A DNA stretch of 64,000 bases, taken from assembly GCA_027622975.1 (NCBI GenBank), contig JAQBVN010000001.1:99955-163954 (forward strand), in the 5' to 3' direction. The position numbers and the translations under genes are program-made. The notes under the pieces were generated by a model. It was not told where the DNA came from. It was given only the letters and a program-made list of their open reading frames with translations, and did not search any database. Each line of letters starts with the position of its first letter. Within the stretch, counting starts at the first letter, position 1. The DNA is from Bacteroidota bacterium (GTDB lineage Bacteria; Bacteroidota; Bacteroidia; Flavobacteriales_D; Sanyastnellaceae). This document shows positions 24,646 to 32,990 of the stretch, piece by piece.

Positions 24646-26045
24646 CAGCGAACCCGAATGGTGGTTGTCTCACCTGAGCATGGACAGCCTGGCTTGTTGC
24701 CCACGGTGAATGATCCACCAGCTGCTTTTCCGTAGGTGAAAATGTCATCCACAGTGGGAAACTGTTTGGCCATATTGCCGATTTTTTTGTCGGCGAGTTC
24801 AGCCAGTTCAGCGTCCAGATTTTTGGCCCGGGCGTAGTAATCTGAGGCCACCCAAAACACAGAACGTGCTCCGAGCGCTCCGTCATCGCATGCACTGGAA
24901 CTGCCCGCGATGGCGTCTCCAATCAACATGAATGCTTCCGCGTTGTTGCTGTCGATGTCCAAGACTTGACGAGCGTATTGTTTGGCCGTGGTGCTGCGGC
25001 CCAAAGCGCTTGCAATCTGACCAGTCTTCAGCAGATACGTGATGCGATCACTGCAATTTTCACAGCGGTTCACAGCATCTTCCATGTAGGCAAAACTTGA
25101 ATCGAGCTGGTTGTTTTTGGCAAAACCAATGCCAATTGCGTAGGCCGCAGGTGCAGAAGGCTCCACGCTGTAGACAGACGTGGCCACGGGAAGGAACAAC
25201 GCGTTGTCCGAGCATTCCTTCTTGTTCAGCAAGCGCAGAACTTTGACCTTCAAATCCATGTCATCGGGCGAAGCTGCCACGCTGGCCTCGAGCACAGGGA
25301 CCATGTCAGCACAATCAGCGATGGCCACAAACACTGTTTCAATGTTGCCCTTTGCTTTGTCGTAGTTCCCGATGTCATCCGTGTCTCCAGCCGCTTCAGC
25401 CTTGGCTTTGCCTTGGTCGACGTAATCGCTCAACATGAGGTAATCTGTCAGCATTTGAGTCCTCATGTGTTGTTGCGCCAGGCTGTCTCCTTTGAGTGAA
25501 CGGGTCAAAGCGTAAAACGACGCACTATAATACTGGTAGAGCGTGGTGATGGACGATTCAGCCCCTAGACAATCCAAGCTCTCCTTGAACATGGCATAAG
25601 CCTCGAGGTGGTTGTCTCCAAAGTATCGGTAGTAGTCCGTGGCCTTTCTTCCCAAGATTTCGCAGCGGTTTTGCGGGCTGCGAGAGGTTGAAGGGTACAA
25701 CTCCATTCGCTTGTCATGCAGGTACATCAAGCTGTCCACCAACACGGCGTGACGGCCGTCAGTCTCCTTCACTCTTTTCAGTTGCCGGCTGATGAACGCA
25801 GTTCCATCTGCATACAATCCTTCACTGGCCTGTTCGGGACATACGTTGCAAGCTTTTCTCCACTGGATGTATGCTTCGTCGTAATTCTTTTGGCTCTTGT
25901 AGGACTTGTAGACGCTCAAGGCCTCTTTGCAGGCGATCTGCTGCTCTTCTGTGTCCCCGTATTTTGAGTCGTCCTGCGCGCGCGATGAGAAACTCAACAA
26001 CAGGGTCAGAGTCAGCAAAACGGAGGTGGTCAATGTTCCCTTCAT
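24645..26045 (-). CDS. exported TPR-type protein
   Basis: A 466-residue secreted protein, signal peptide TSVLLTLTLLLSFSSRAQ, then helical repeats typical of Bacteroidota TPR proteins (YDEAYIQWRKACNVCPEQAS, NCSDRITYLLKTGQIASALG, ARQVLDIDSNNAEAFMLIGD). It ends in GGSFTVGNKPGCPCSGETTTIRVR-like residues, a conserved tail for this protein in the lptC cluster. Unusually many Cys residues lie in repeat motifs (CNVCPEQ, CENCSD, PGCPC). The start at 26045 is chosen for its compact signal peptide; an ATG at 26084 in the same frame is possible. Probably an envelope-assembly factor, by context; no biochemical role known to me. Confidence 0.8.
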   Translation of the reverse strand: MKGTLTTSVLLTLTLLLSFSSRAQDDSKYGDTEEQQIACKEALSVYKSYKSQKNYDEAYIQWRKACNVCPEQASEGLYADGTAFISRQLKRVKETDGRHAVLVDSLMYLHDKRMELYPSTSRSPQNRCEILGRKATDYYRYFGDNHLEAYAMFKESLDCLGAESSITTLYQYYSASFYALTRSLKGDSLAQQHMRTQMLTDYLMLSDYVDQGKAKAEAAGDTDDIGNYDKAKGNIETVFVAIADCADMVPVLEASVAASPDDMDLKVKVLRLLNKKECSDNALFLPVATSVYSVEPSAPAAYAIGIGFAKNNQLDSSFAYMEDAVNRCENCSDRITYLLKTGQIASALGRSTTAKQYARQVLDIDSNNAEAFMLIGDAIAGSSSACDDGALGARSVFWVASDYYARAKNLDAELAELADKKIGNMAKQFPTVDDIFTYGKAAGGSFTVGNKPGCPCSGETTTIRVR

Positions 26046-26087
26046 GGTCTTGGTTTTGATGGGGTTCAATGGGTTTCTTTTCATGGT

Positions 26088-27509
26088 TCAATCGTACAAC
26101 CGCGGAGTAAGCCACAAGTTCTTGACAAAGGGTGTCAAGCTGACTCCGATCTGGAATCGAAGCGTGGATTCCGTGTGCAACTCCGGGTTGATGGTATGTC
26201 GTTGGCCAAAATCCATGCCAATGTGAAATTGACTGGCACTTCGGCTGCCTTGCATCGGCATGGTGAGGCCAAGACTTGCACGCCATTCTTGCAGCGGGTC
26301 GCCTTCATCGTCTCCGTCCATGTCCAACACAACAGGCAAATGGCCCCACGAAAACCCGGATCGCCACAAGGGTTGAATGGTCCGGTTTGCACTTCGGCCC
26401 CTTTGCCATGTCAAACCAAGCGCAGAACGACGAGCGTCTCCCCACAACCCAGAGCCACTCATCAGGTGGGGTAGGGATGAATTGGCAGAGGACCACGCTT
26501 GGGCATGGTGATCAAAGAACAGCGCCAATCGTTCCCCCTGCGGACCATCCCATTGAAGGGATCCTCCAGCGGACCATGCCATGGGAACGACGCCCTCAAT
26601 GGTCAATTCAGAGTACGACGATGTGTCGAGGGAAGTGGCCACACCGTTGAGAATCAAAGTGGATTCCACAAGGCGTTTCCAATCGGTTTGAAGTGTCCGT
26701 TCAGGCGACCACGTAGCGCCACCACGAAGAACCCAACTTCCTTCAAATTCTTGGCTGCTGGAGTATTTGGCCTTCAGGACCTGAAACGCCTCCACACCCA
26801 ACACAAATCCAGTCGCGCGATTGCGCATGGAGGTGACGGATTGAACGTCGCGGAAAGACAAATCAGCAATGTCCAAACGAGACGTCTGGATGGCGTCGCC
26901 AAACCAGTGATCCACCTGAAAACCCGCATCGAGACCTCGCATGCTGACCAACACACTGTCTGCGCTTCCCGCATCCACCCAGCCCTTTCCTCGCCAGCCG
27001 GTGGCCAAACCGAGGTACCCCCGTGCCATGCCTCCAGAACCCGAATATGTTTCCGCGATGGACCCCAACAAGGAATCTTCGACGATGCGTTGAATCGAAA
27101 AAGCTTTGCTCGACAAAGGTGTCATGCCGAAGCTGAGGGCAGAACGGGATCTCGGTTGTTTGACGACCAAGCCAAGTTGTCCCGGTCCTCCCGTGAAGGC
27201 CCTCGCCTTTTGGTCTCCTTCGATCAGCCCGATGGTCTCGGAATGGATGGAAGCCTGAAACGTAGGGTGAGTCAGTCCCGCTGCAGAAGCGGGTTGGTCG
27301 GCATTGATTGCGCTGCTGTTTCCGGTGACTGTGGTGATGCCTGCCATCCCGGCGAGCGCGGGGTTGAGAATGCCTTGGTCTGTTCCAAGTCCAAACCGGG
27401 CGTAGGGGCTGAAATCTGTTTCTTGACCCTTCGATTCGAGGGTCAAGGCCATCAACATGGCCGCCACCATGACCAGCCTACCCAAGGGATGGACCAAGGC
27501 GGCCTTCAT
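26088..27509 (-). CDS. outer-membrane beta-barrel protein of the coaX-lptC cluster
   Basis: A 473-residue protein with signal peptide (LVMVAAMLMALTLESKGQ) and the Bacteroidota barrel opening SPYARFGLGTDQG...NPALAGMAG...INADQPASAAGL, which resembles FadL/PorV-type outer-membrane proteins. The C-terminal half is alternating beta-strand-like and ends FVKNLWLTPRLYD with an aromatic-rich final strand. It lies directly behind coaX and overlaps it by 32 bases with the chosen start 27509; an ATG at 27470 would remove the overlap but shortens the signal peptide. Role unknown; position suggests a part of envelope biogenesis. Confidence 0.78.
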   Translation of the reverse strand: MKAALVHPLGRLVMVAAMLMALTLESKGQETDFSPYARFGLGTDQGILNPALAGMAGITTVTGNSSAINADQPASAAGLTHPTFQASIHSETIGLIEGDQKARAFTGGPGQLGLVVKQPRSRSALSFGMTPLSSKAFSIQRIVEDSLLGSIAETYSGSGGMARGYLGLATGWRGKGWVDAGSADSVLVSMRGLDAGFQVDHWFGDAIQTSRLDIADLSFRDVQSVTSMRNRATGFVLGVEAFQVLKAKYSSSQEFEGSWVLRGGATWSPERTLQTDWKRLVESTLILNGVATSLDTSSYSELTIEGVVPMAWSAGGSLQWDGPQGERLALFFDHHAQAWSSANSSLPHLMSGSGLWGDARRSALGLTWQRGRSANRTIQPLWRSGFSWGHLPVVLDMDGDDEGDPLQEWRASLGLTMPMQGSRSASQFHIGMDFGQRHTINPELHTESTLRFQIGVSLTPFVKNLWLTPRLYD

Positions 27510-28281
27510 GTGAAAGGTGGTGGATGAACAACGCATGATACCCTTTGAGGGTCAATTCAGAGTCGGCGAATTTCGGGGAGATGTGGTGGAGTTCCAAGAG
27601 ATGGTGGTCGCCTCCTGTCAAAACAACCCCAATGTTTGGCAGTTCTTGGCGTAATTCCTGCCAACGCCCCCACAATTCTGCTTCCAATCCACGGATGGCA
27701 CCTGAAAGCATGGCAGCTTCTGTTGACAGTCCGACAGATGGCACAGGGCCTCGGGCGGGCAAATTGATCCTGGGCAGTTGCGCGGTTTGATCTGCCATGG
27801 AACGCAACCGCATGCCCAATCCGGGTGCAATAACACCTCCCAAGTGTCTCCCATGCACCACCAGGTCCATGGTTGTGCACGTGCCTGCGTCCACCACCAG
27901 CCATGGCCGCCTTGGATCGACCCCGGTGGCGGCACCGTGAATGACTGCCCAGGCATTGGCCACGCGATCCAACCCCAACGAGGAGGGTTTGTGCACTTCG
28001 GTCGGCAGGGGAAGCGATGTTCCCGGGAGCCAAACCACGAAGTCGATTTGCCCCGCGATTCGTTCCAAAACAACCTGCCACGCCCTCAAATCACCGCTGC
28101 CAGTCATCAACACTTGATCCTCGGCTTCTGTGCGCACCCACCACGATTGAAGTTGCACCTCGACATCGAGATTTTGGAGGAGAGCTCGTTCCAACACCAC
28201 AGGAGAAGCATCCCTCAGTCCTTCAGATTCAAACCCCGCCCATTTCACGCAGGTGTTGCCTACTTCAAGGATCCATCTCAT
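27478..28281 (-). CDS. coaX: type III pantothenate kinase
   Basis: A 267-residue CoaX. Domain features: ILEVGNTCVKWAGF (phosphate-binding, normally with Asp: here Glu replaces it in xVGNT), SLGLDRVANAWA, VVDAGTCTTMDLV (second Asp) and GGVIAPGLGMRLRSMA. It makes 4'-phosphopantothenate, the first step of CoA synthesis. The start at 28281 gives an ATGA overlap with the gldD stop; an upstream ATG at 28287 is also in frame. The Asp-to-Glu change at the first active-site position is conservative but uncommon. Confidence 0.88.
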   Translation of the reverse strand: MRWILEVGNTCVKWAGFESEGLRDASPVVLERALLQNLDVEVQLQSWWVRTEAEDQVLMTGSGDLRAWQVVLERIAGQIDFVVWLPGTSLPLPTEVHKPSSLGLDRVANAWAVIHGAATGVDPRRPWLVVDAGTCTTMDLVVHGRHLGGVIAPGLGMRLRSMADQTAQLPRINLPARGPVPSVGLSTEAAMLSGAIRGLEAELWGRWQELRQELPNIGVVLTGGDHHLLELHHISPKFADSELTLKGYHALFIHHLSHEGRLGPSLG

Positions 28282-28901
28282 GGCCATTCCACAGTTTCCA
28301 TCAACCGTTGGACCTCCCATTCCATCCGTGCAAGAACTGGGGCAGTGGAATCGGGGTTGGGTCTGTGATTGAAGTACAAGGAACCCCTCAGAAAATGCTC
28401 AGTGCTGTCCGTGACGAAAAACTGAATCGGGGTGGCCACGGGACCTTCAAGAACGAAGAGCATGCCCAACTTTCCAACCTCTGACAAGCTTGAACGATGC
28501 AATCCGGCTGCAGCGACTTCATGACCGTACACCAATTCATGGGCGTCGTCCATAAGTTCTCGGAGCTGGCCATTCACTGGAACCTCTGTGCAGTGAAGGG
28601 TCGCCCGAATGGATGGGAAGAACAAATCATACCAGCACCCCGCTTCTCCACGAGGAGGTGTACGCTCCACCAGGCCTCCCCACGAAGGCATTCGGAAAAC
28701 AGCACCGCAAGGAGAGACCGTGGATGAGGTTTGGGTGTCTGGCAATGCAAGACGAACCTGTCCTTTGGGCTTGGGAACGGGCTCGAAATCGGGCTGCATC
28801 CACCAAGCGGCAACCACCACAAGGAGCAACGCGGATAACACCCAAACCCAAGGGAGGATACGCAACCGTCGAGTTGCATGCATGGAGTTCTTGACGCTCA
28901 C
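28278..28901 (-). CDS. gldD: gliding motility protein GldD
   Basis: A 207-residue GldD homologue. The C-terminal two thirds match GldD closely: YDLFFPSIRATLHCTEVPV, LMDDAHELVYGHEVAA, GMLFVLEGPVATPIQFFVTD, STEHFLRGSLYFNHRPNPDS and MEWEVQRLMETVEWP. GldD is required for gliding and type IX secretion in Flavobacterium, where it is a lipoprotein. Here the N-terminus is a transmembrane helix (ILPWVWVLSALLLVVVAAWW) without a lipobox Cys, so it would be a signal-anchored protein. The start is a GTG at 28901, overlapping the gldE stop (GTGA); an ATG at 28883 is possible. It is coupled to coaX downstream. Confidence 0.87.
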   Translation of the reverse strand: MSVKNSMHATRRLRILPWVWVLSALLLVVVAAWWMQPDFEPVPKPKGQVRLALPDTQTSSTVSPCGAVFRMPSWGGLVERTPPRGEAGCWYDLFFPSIRATLHCTEVPVNGQLRELMDDAHELVYGHEVAAAGLHRSSLSEVGKLGMLFVLEGPVATPIQFFVTDSTEHFLRGSLYFNHRPNPDSTAPVLARMEWEVQRLMETVEWP

Positions 28902-30238
28902 GATTCTGAATCCTTGAAGGAACTGTCGCTGATGCGAGGCAACATGACTTTGATTCTTCGAATGCGGCGCGTGTCACCAGCGTCCACTTGCAACGTCACT
29001 CCTTCAAATTCAATGGATTCGCCTTTCCGCAAGAGGCGCCCGGATTGCTCCACCATGAATCCTCCCAAGGTGTCACTCTCCCCCTTCGAGGCTTCCCAGG
29101 CTTCCTCGTCAAGTCCCAAGATGCGATAGGCATCGAGCAAAGGGGTTTTGGCCTCCATGAGATAGGTGAACTCATCGAGGACCGAGTGATTCACCTCTTC
29201 GTCGTCAAACTCGTCGGCAATCTCGCCTACAATCTCTTCCAAGACATCTTCGAGGGTGACGATTCCACTGGTTCCGCCGTATTCATCGACCACAATGGCG
29301 AGGTGAATTTTTCGCGATTGGAACTCGCGCATCAAGTTGTCGATTTTTTTGCTCTCGGGCACGTACAAGGCGGGCCGAAGAAGTGCCGTCCATGCCACGT
29401 CATCAAGGTACAGGTGGGGAAGCAGGTCTTTGACGTGTAACACCCCGACAATTTGGTCCGCGGACCCCTCGTGCACTGGAATGCGACTGAATCCCGACGC
29501 CACGATGCTCGCCCGGACATGTTCCCACGAATCGCCCTTGGAAAAGGTCATGACGTCGGTGCGTGGGGTCATGACTTGTTTGGCGTCTTTGGACCCAAAA
29601 TTCACGATGCCCTCGAGGATGCGCTGTTCCTCTGCAGTACGTTCCGAATTGTCAGTCAATTCCAGCGCCTGTTCCAACTCTTCCACACTTACAGCTGCGA
29701 CAGGTTGGGCGAGACTGTCATCCATCCATCCACCCATGGTGACAAGAGGCGCCCATGCCGGACGAAACACCCGTTGAGCCCATGAAAGGGGGGATGCCAT
29801 GAATTTGGCGAATTGCAACCCGTGGTTGGTGGCGTAAATTTTGGGAATGACCTCTCCCAGCAACACCAACAAAAAGGTCACACCTGCCACGTGAATCAGC
29901 GTGCCCAACCACAGGGGAAGGTCTTCCGATGGAAACAATCTCTCTGCCAACACTGTGGCGATCAAGACGATGGTGATGTTGACCAAGTTGTTCACCACCA
30001 GGATGGTTCCAAGAAGATTCCGGGGCCCTTCAGCGTTGTTGGGCGTGCGCATCAACGCCAACACGCGTTTGGCCGAGGGTGTGTCCTCCGCCTCCAGATC
30101 GTGGATCGCTTGAGGTGACAAACTGAAAAAAGCCACTTCCGACCCAGAAACCAAGGCAGAAATGACCAACAAAATCCCTACAGAAGTCAGGGCAATCCAG
30201 TGGTCAACAAGGGAAACCAGCAAAGAGGGGTCCTCCAT
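28898..30238 (-). CDS. gldE: gliding motility-associated membrane protein GldE
   Basis: A 446-residue CNNM/CorC-family protein placed directly before gldD, the diagnostic neighbour of GldE. The membrane domain (1-200) has SALVSGSEVAFFSLSPQAI and LLGEVIPKIYATNHG; CBS pair about 210-345 (VMTPRTDVMTFSKGD, LAIVVDEYGGTSGIVTLEDVLEEIVGEI); C-terminal CorC domain with DTLGGFMVEQSGRLL. GldE supports GldD and the other gliding proteins; the transport activity is unproven. It starts 16 bases after ssb. Confidence 0.92.
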   Translation of the reverse strand: MEDPSLLVSLVDHWIALTSVGILLVISALVSGSEVAFFSLSPQAIHDLEAEDTPSAKRVLALMRTPNNAEGPRNLLGTILVVNNLVNITIVLIATVLAERLFPSEDLPLWLGTLIHVAGVTFLLVLLGEVIPKIYATNHGLQFAKFMASPLSWAQRVFRPAWAPLVTMGGWMDDSLAQPVAAVSVEELEQALELTDNSERTAEEQRILEGIVNFGSKDAKQVMTPRTDVMTFSKGDSWEHVRASIVASGFSRIPVHEGSADQIVGVLHVKDLLPHLYLDDVAWTALLRPALYVPESKKIDNLMREFQSRKIHLAIVVDEYGGTSGIVTLEDVLEEIVGEIADEFDDEEVNHSVLDEFTYLMEAKTPLLDAYRILGLDEEAWEASKGESDTLGGFMVEQSGRLLRKGESIEFEGVTLQVDAGDTRRIRRIKVMLPRISDSSFKDSES

Positions 30239-30254
30239 GCGAGATGAGGCTCAA

Positions 30255-30674
30255 TCAGAAGGGCGTGTCAGCCGAGGCAGGCTCGGTCTGGTTGGCAACA
30301 CTGGTCCCGCTTTGGGCCGTATTTTCTGAGGACTGACGGGGCGCTTTGTCCAGCAGTTGCATGACATCTGCCACAATCTCAGTGGTGTATCGTTGCTGAC
30401 CTTGCTGGTCTTGCCAGTTTCTCGTTTTGAGCTTTCCTTCCAAGTACACCTGCGAGCCTGTGTTGAGGTATTTGCCTGCTGTTTCAGCCAAACCGCGCCA
30501 CAGCACAACACTGTGCCATTCCGTGGTCGTGACTCGCTCGCCCGAAGCGCGGTCGGTGTAGGATTCAGAGGTTGCCACACGGAGGGTGCACACGGGCACG
30601 CCATTGGGGGTGTACCGCAACTCGGGGTTTTGGCCCAGGTTGCCTACGAGAATCACTTTGTTGATGCCTGCCAT
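30255..30674 (-). CDS. ssb: single-stranded DNA-binding protein
   Basis: A 139-residue SSB. OB fold 1-110 ([58 protein letters not shown]) then a Gln/Ser/Thr-rich linker and the acidic tip ADTPF used to recruit partner enzymes. It protects ssDNA in replication and repair. Order mutY/ssb/gldE/gldD is conserved in Flavobacteriia. Box TATTTTCG at 30679-30686 ends five bases from the ATG, so its transcript looks leaderless. Confidence 0.96.
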   Translation of the reverse strand: MAGINKVILVGNLGQNPELRYTPNGVPVCTLRVATSESYTDRASGERVTTTEWHSVVLWRGLAETAGKYLNTGSQVYLEGKLKTRNWQDQQGQQRYTTEIVADVMQLLDKAPRQSSENTAQSGTSVANQTEPASADTPF

Positions 30675-30678
30675 GGGA

Positions 30679-30686
30679 CGAAAATA
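30679..30686 (-). promoter_or_regulatory. candidate -7 box for ssb (TATTTTCG)
   Basis: TAnnTTTG with one change, last base five bases before the ATG. A TTG lies 16 bases further upstream on the same strand, close to but shorter than the usual 19-21 spacing. Confidence 0.5.
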
Positions 30687-30741
30687 GCCCCGGATCCATT
30701 GCCAACGGCATTCTCATGCCAGGAGTTGTCCACCAGGCTGG

Positions 30742-31782
30742 TCAAGCCCCTACGCTGCGTTGAATGTCTGGAAACACTTTGGTCAGCATGCGTGGAAAGG
30801 CCAAATGTTCCGTCTCTGACCACTCAATGACCCGACCCTCGATTTCCTTCGCCCAAGTGTGAAGCGCTTTTTCAGACGGGGCCTGCCAACCCACGACCTT
30901 CGCTTCGATGGTTCGATGGGTCAAGACGTGGCGAACGGGGGGGATGATGTCATCGAGTCGCACAAACTCTGGGCTGGTGGGACTAGATTCTGGGAGCAAC
31001 CACAGTTTGGCCCACACCCCGCGAGCCGGCCGCTGAACGACGACCCAATGCGATCCGTGCATCGCGAAGTGAAGGGTCATGGCCCAAGGGACGGGCGCCT
31101 TTTTGGGTGTCTTGGCCGGAAGGGCGCTCCACATCTTTGGGTCGTGAGCAGCTTGGCATTGCGCAGAGACGGGGCACGCATGGCACGAGGGTTTTTGAGG
31201 CGAGCACACGGTCGCTCCAAGTTCCATGACGGCTTGGTTGTGATCTCCCGGATGCTTCCGGTCGAGCCATCGGTTGGCCCATTCCTGGATTTGTTTGGCC
31301 CCCGAGGATGCGTCGACAGGCTCAAAGACACCAAAGACCCTTGAAATCACTCGTTGCACATTCCCATCCACTGCCGCCACGGGTTCATCTTGGGCGATTG
31401 AGGCGATGGCCGCCGACGTGTAAGAACCAACACCTGGCAAGGCCTGCCATTCGGAGGCTGACTTTGGAAATTGACCTTGGAGAGCGACTTCTTGGGCGGC
31501 CTTGTGTAGAAGCCTCGCACGTCGATAGTACCCAAGTCCTTCCCAGGCTTTGAGCACGTCGTCCTCGGAGGCAGCCGCCAAAGACTCGACATGGGGGAAC
31601 TTGTCAAGAAAGGCATGCCATTTGGGAATGCCCGTCTCCACCCGGGTTTGTTGCAACATGATTTCACTGACCCAAGTCCCATACACCGAAGGCTTTGCAC
31701 GCCAAGGAAGGTCTCTGGCATTTGACAAGTACCACGTCCTCAAGGCCTTGCGTAAGTCGGGCAGTGCGTCAGATGTTGTCAT
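30742..31782 (-). CDS. mutY: A/G-specific adenine glycosylase
   Basis: A 346-residue MutY. The glycosylase domain has the N-terminal ARDLPWRAKPSVYGTWVSEIMLQQTRVETG, helix-hairpin-helix LPGVGSYTSAAIASIA with the catalytic Asp region AVDGNVQRVISR, and the iron-sulfur loop Cys-x6-Cys-x2-Cys-x5-Cys (CSPQKPSCHACPVSAQC). The C-terminal NUDIX-like domain recognises 8-oxoguanine. It removes A paired with 8-oxoG. The start at 31782 lies about 36 bases downstream of a perfect -7 box (31818-31825), while longer starts would place the box inside the gene. Confidence 0.93.
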   Translation of the reverse strand: MTTSDALPDLRKALRTWYLSNARDLPWRAKPSVYGTWVSEIMLQQTRVETGIPKWHAFLDKFPHVESLAAASEDDVLKAWEGLGYYRRARLLHKAAQEVALQGQFPKSASEWQALPGVGSYTSAAIASIAQDEPVAAVDGNVQRVISRVFGVFEPVDASSGAKQIQEWANRWLDRKHPGDHNQAVMELGATVCSPQKPSCHACPVSAQCQAAHDPKMWSALPAKTPKKAPVPWAMTLHFAMHGSHWVVVQRPARGVWAKLWLLPESSPTSPEFVRLDDIIPPVRHVLTHRTIEAKVVGWQAPSEKALHTWAKEIEGRVIEWSETEHLAFPRMLTKVFPDIQRSVGA

Positions 31783-31817
31783 ATTTTCAAGAATTCCCCG
31801 GACATTCATTTCGTTTT

Positions 31818-31825
31818 CAAAGGTA
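31818..31825 (-). promoter_or_regulatory. candidate -7 box for mutY (TACCTTTG)
   Basis: Exact TAnnTTTG match on the minus strand; a TTT triplet lies 21-22 bases further upstream. Only six bases separate it from the HU box on the plus strand, so both promoters occupy the same DNA. Confidence 0.6.
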
Positions 31826-31831
31826 TGCGTG

Positions 31832-31839
31832 TATTTTTG
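31832..31839 (+). promoter_or_regulatory. candidate -7 box for the HU gene (TATTTTTG, followed by CACCCC)
   Basis: Exact TAnnTTTG match. TTTGCACCCCT is identical to the tRNA-Pro promoter. It would give HU a leader of about 87 bases, and its polymerase footprint overlaps the divergent mutY promoter. Confidence 0.6.
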
Positions 31840-31931
31840 CACCCCTGAAATTGTCGTCCTCAAGATGGAAACAAGGGGTTTGACCTATTGAAGCGAACGA
31901 ATACAACACCACTCTAAGAAACCATTGAACC

Positions 31932-32222
31932 ATGACCAAAGCAGACATTGTTAGCCAAATTTCGGAGCAAACCGGAATGGAGAAGGGAGATGTGCAAGTG
32001 ACCGTAGAAGCGTTCATGCGCTCGGTACGCGAAAACCTCGAGCGGGGAGAAAATGTCTACTTGCGTGGTTTTGGCAGTTTTGTAGTGAAGACTCGTGCGG
32101 CCAAAACGGGTCGAAACATTTTGGCCAAGAAGTCCATTCAAATCCCTGCGCACAACATTCCTTCATTCAAGCCTAGCAAGGACTTCATGGAGAATGTCAA
32201 GTCCAACGTCAAGGTCAAGTAA
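31932..32222 (+). CDS. HU-family DNA-binding protein
   Basis: A 96-residue HU/IHF-type protein: MTKADIVSQISEQTGMEKGD, then RGFGSFVVKTRAAKTGRNI forming the DNA-binding arm, then IPSFKPSKDFMENVK. It bends and compacts DNA. It heads the HU/TPR/bS22-like/RNase G group, and its promoter box overlaps that of mutY. Confidence 0.95.
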   Translation: MTKADIVSQISEQTGMEKGDVQVTVEAFMRSVRENLERGENVYLRGFGSFVVKTRAAKTGRNILAKKSIQIPAHNIPSFKPSKDFMENVKSNVKVK

Positions 32223-32239
32223 GCACACGGCTCCTTTTC

Positions 32240-32833
32240 ATGACCAAGTCCAACCTCATTTTACTCGGCGGCGCGGCGGTGCTTTTGGCTGGGATTCTAT
32301 GGATGCCGAGGGTCCCGCATTCCGCGGACGAGGTCTCTGAGGTCGTTTCTGAAACTGCGGGTGATCCGGTACAACGCGCCATTGAGAAGGTGAATGGATC
32401 CAATCCGATGGAGGGCATCATGGAGCTCAGAGAGCTCGCGGATGGCAACCCACCCAACCTCGATGCCGTGTTCATGTTGGGTCAATTCAGCATTCAGAGT
32501 GGCCAATTGGACAAGGCTAGACAGCGATTCACCCAGGTTGTGGATGCCAATCCCACGAGGGTTGACGCCCATTGGGAGTTGGCCATGCTCGATTTGGAAG
32601 AAGGCTTTCTCGAAGAAGCTGTGGAAGGATTCGACCTGTGCATTGCAGCGGATGAAGTCTACGTCAACGGTCGTTTTTTCAAGGCGCGCTGCCTTGAAAC
32701 CATGGGCCGAATTGACGAAGCACTGACCGAATACAAATCTTATCTTCCGCTTGCTCCGGACACGGTGGTGGCCCAGAGCGTGGAAGGAATCATCGAACGT
32801 CTCGAATCTGGCTCGCCAGCTTCGGGCTCATAA
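32240..32833 (+). CDS. membrane-anchored TPR protein
   Basis: A 197-residue protein with one N-terminal helix (LILLGGAAVLLAGILWMP) and three or more TPR units outside: LDAVFMLGQFSIQSGQLDKA, VDAHWELAMLDLEEGFLEEA, YVNGRFFKARCLETMGRIDEA. It lies between HU and the bS22-like/RNase G genes as in many Flavobacteriia. Role unknown; a scaffold is likely. Confidence 0.85.
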   Translation: MTKSNLILLGGAAVLLAGILWMPRVPHSADEVSEVVSETAGDPVQRAIEKVNGSNPMEGIMELRELADGNPPNLDAVFMLGQFSIQSGQLDKARQRFTQVVDANPTRVDAHWELAMLDLEEGFLEEAVEGFDLCIAADEVYVNGRFFKARCLETMGRIDEALTEYKSYLPLAPDTVVAQSVEGIIERLESGSPASGS

Positions 32834-32845
32834 ATCTCTCTCATC

Positions 32846-32935
32846 ATGCCAAGCGGAAAAAAGCGCAAGCGCCACAAGATGGCCACGCACAAGCGAAAGA
32901 AGCGTCTTCGCAAGAACCGTCACAAGAAGAAGTAA
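32846..32935 (+). CDS. 29-aa basic protein, bS22/mS38-like (AURKAIP1/COX24 family)
   Basis: A 29-residue ORF beginning MPSGKKRKRHKMATHKRKKR and ending RHKKK, with 18 Lys or Arg. It is identical in plan to the very small protein encoded just before RNase G in many Bacteroidota. Its K-K-R-x-R-x-K-M-x-x-H-K-R-K-K-R pattern matches the AURKAIP1/COX24 family, whose mitochondrial member is ribosomal protein mS38 and mycobacterial member bS22. I infer a small-subunit ribosomal protein; this has not been shown here. It starts 12 bases after the TPR gene and ends 55 bases before rng. Confidence 0.85.
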   Translation: MPSGKKRKRHKMATHKRKKRLRKNRHKKK

Positions 32936-32990
32936 GGTGTCTGAGTGGCCGGGGTAATTGGACCCTGGGCTGCTCGGAATACTTCATGTG

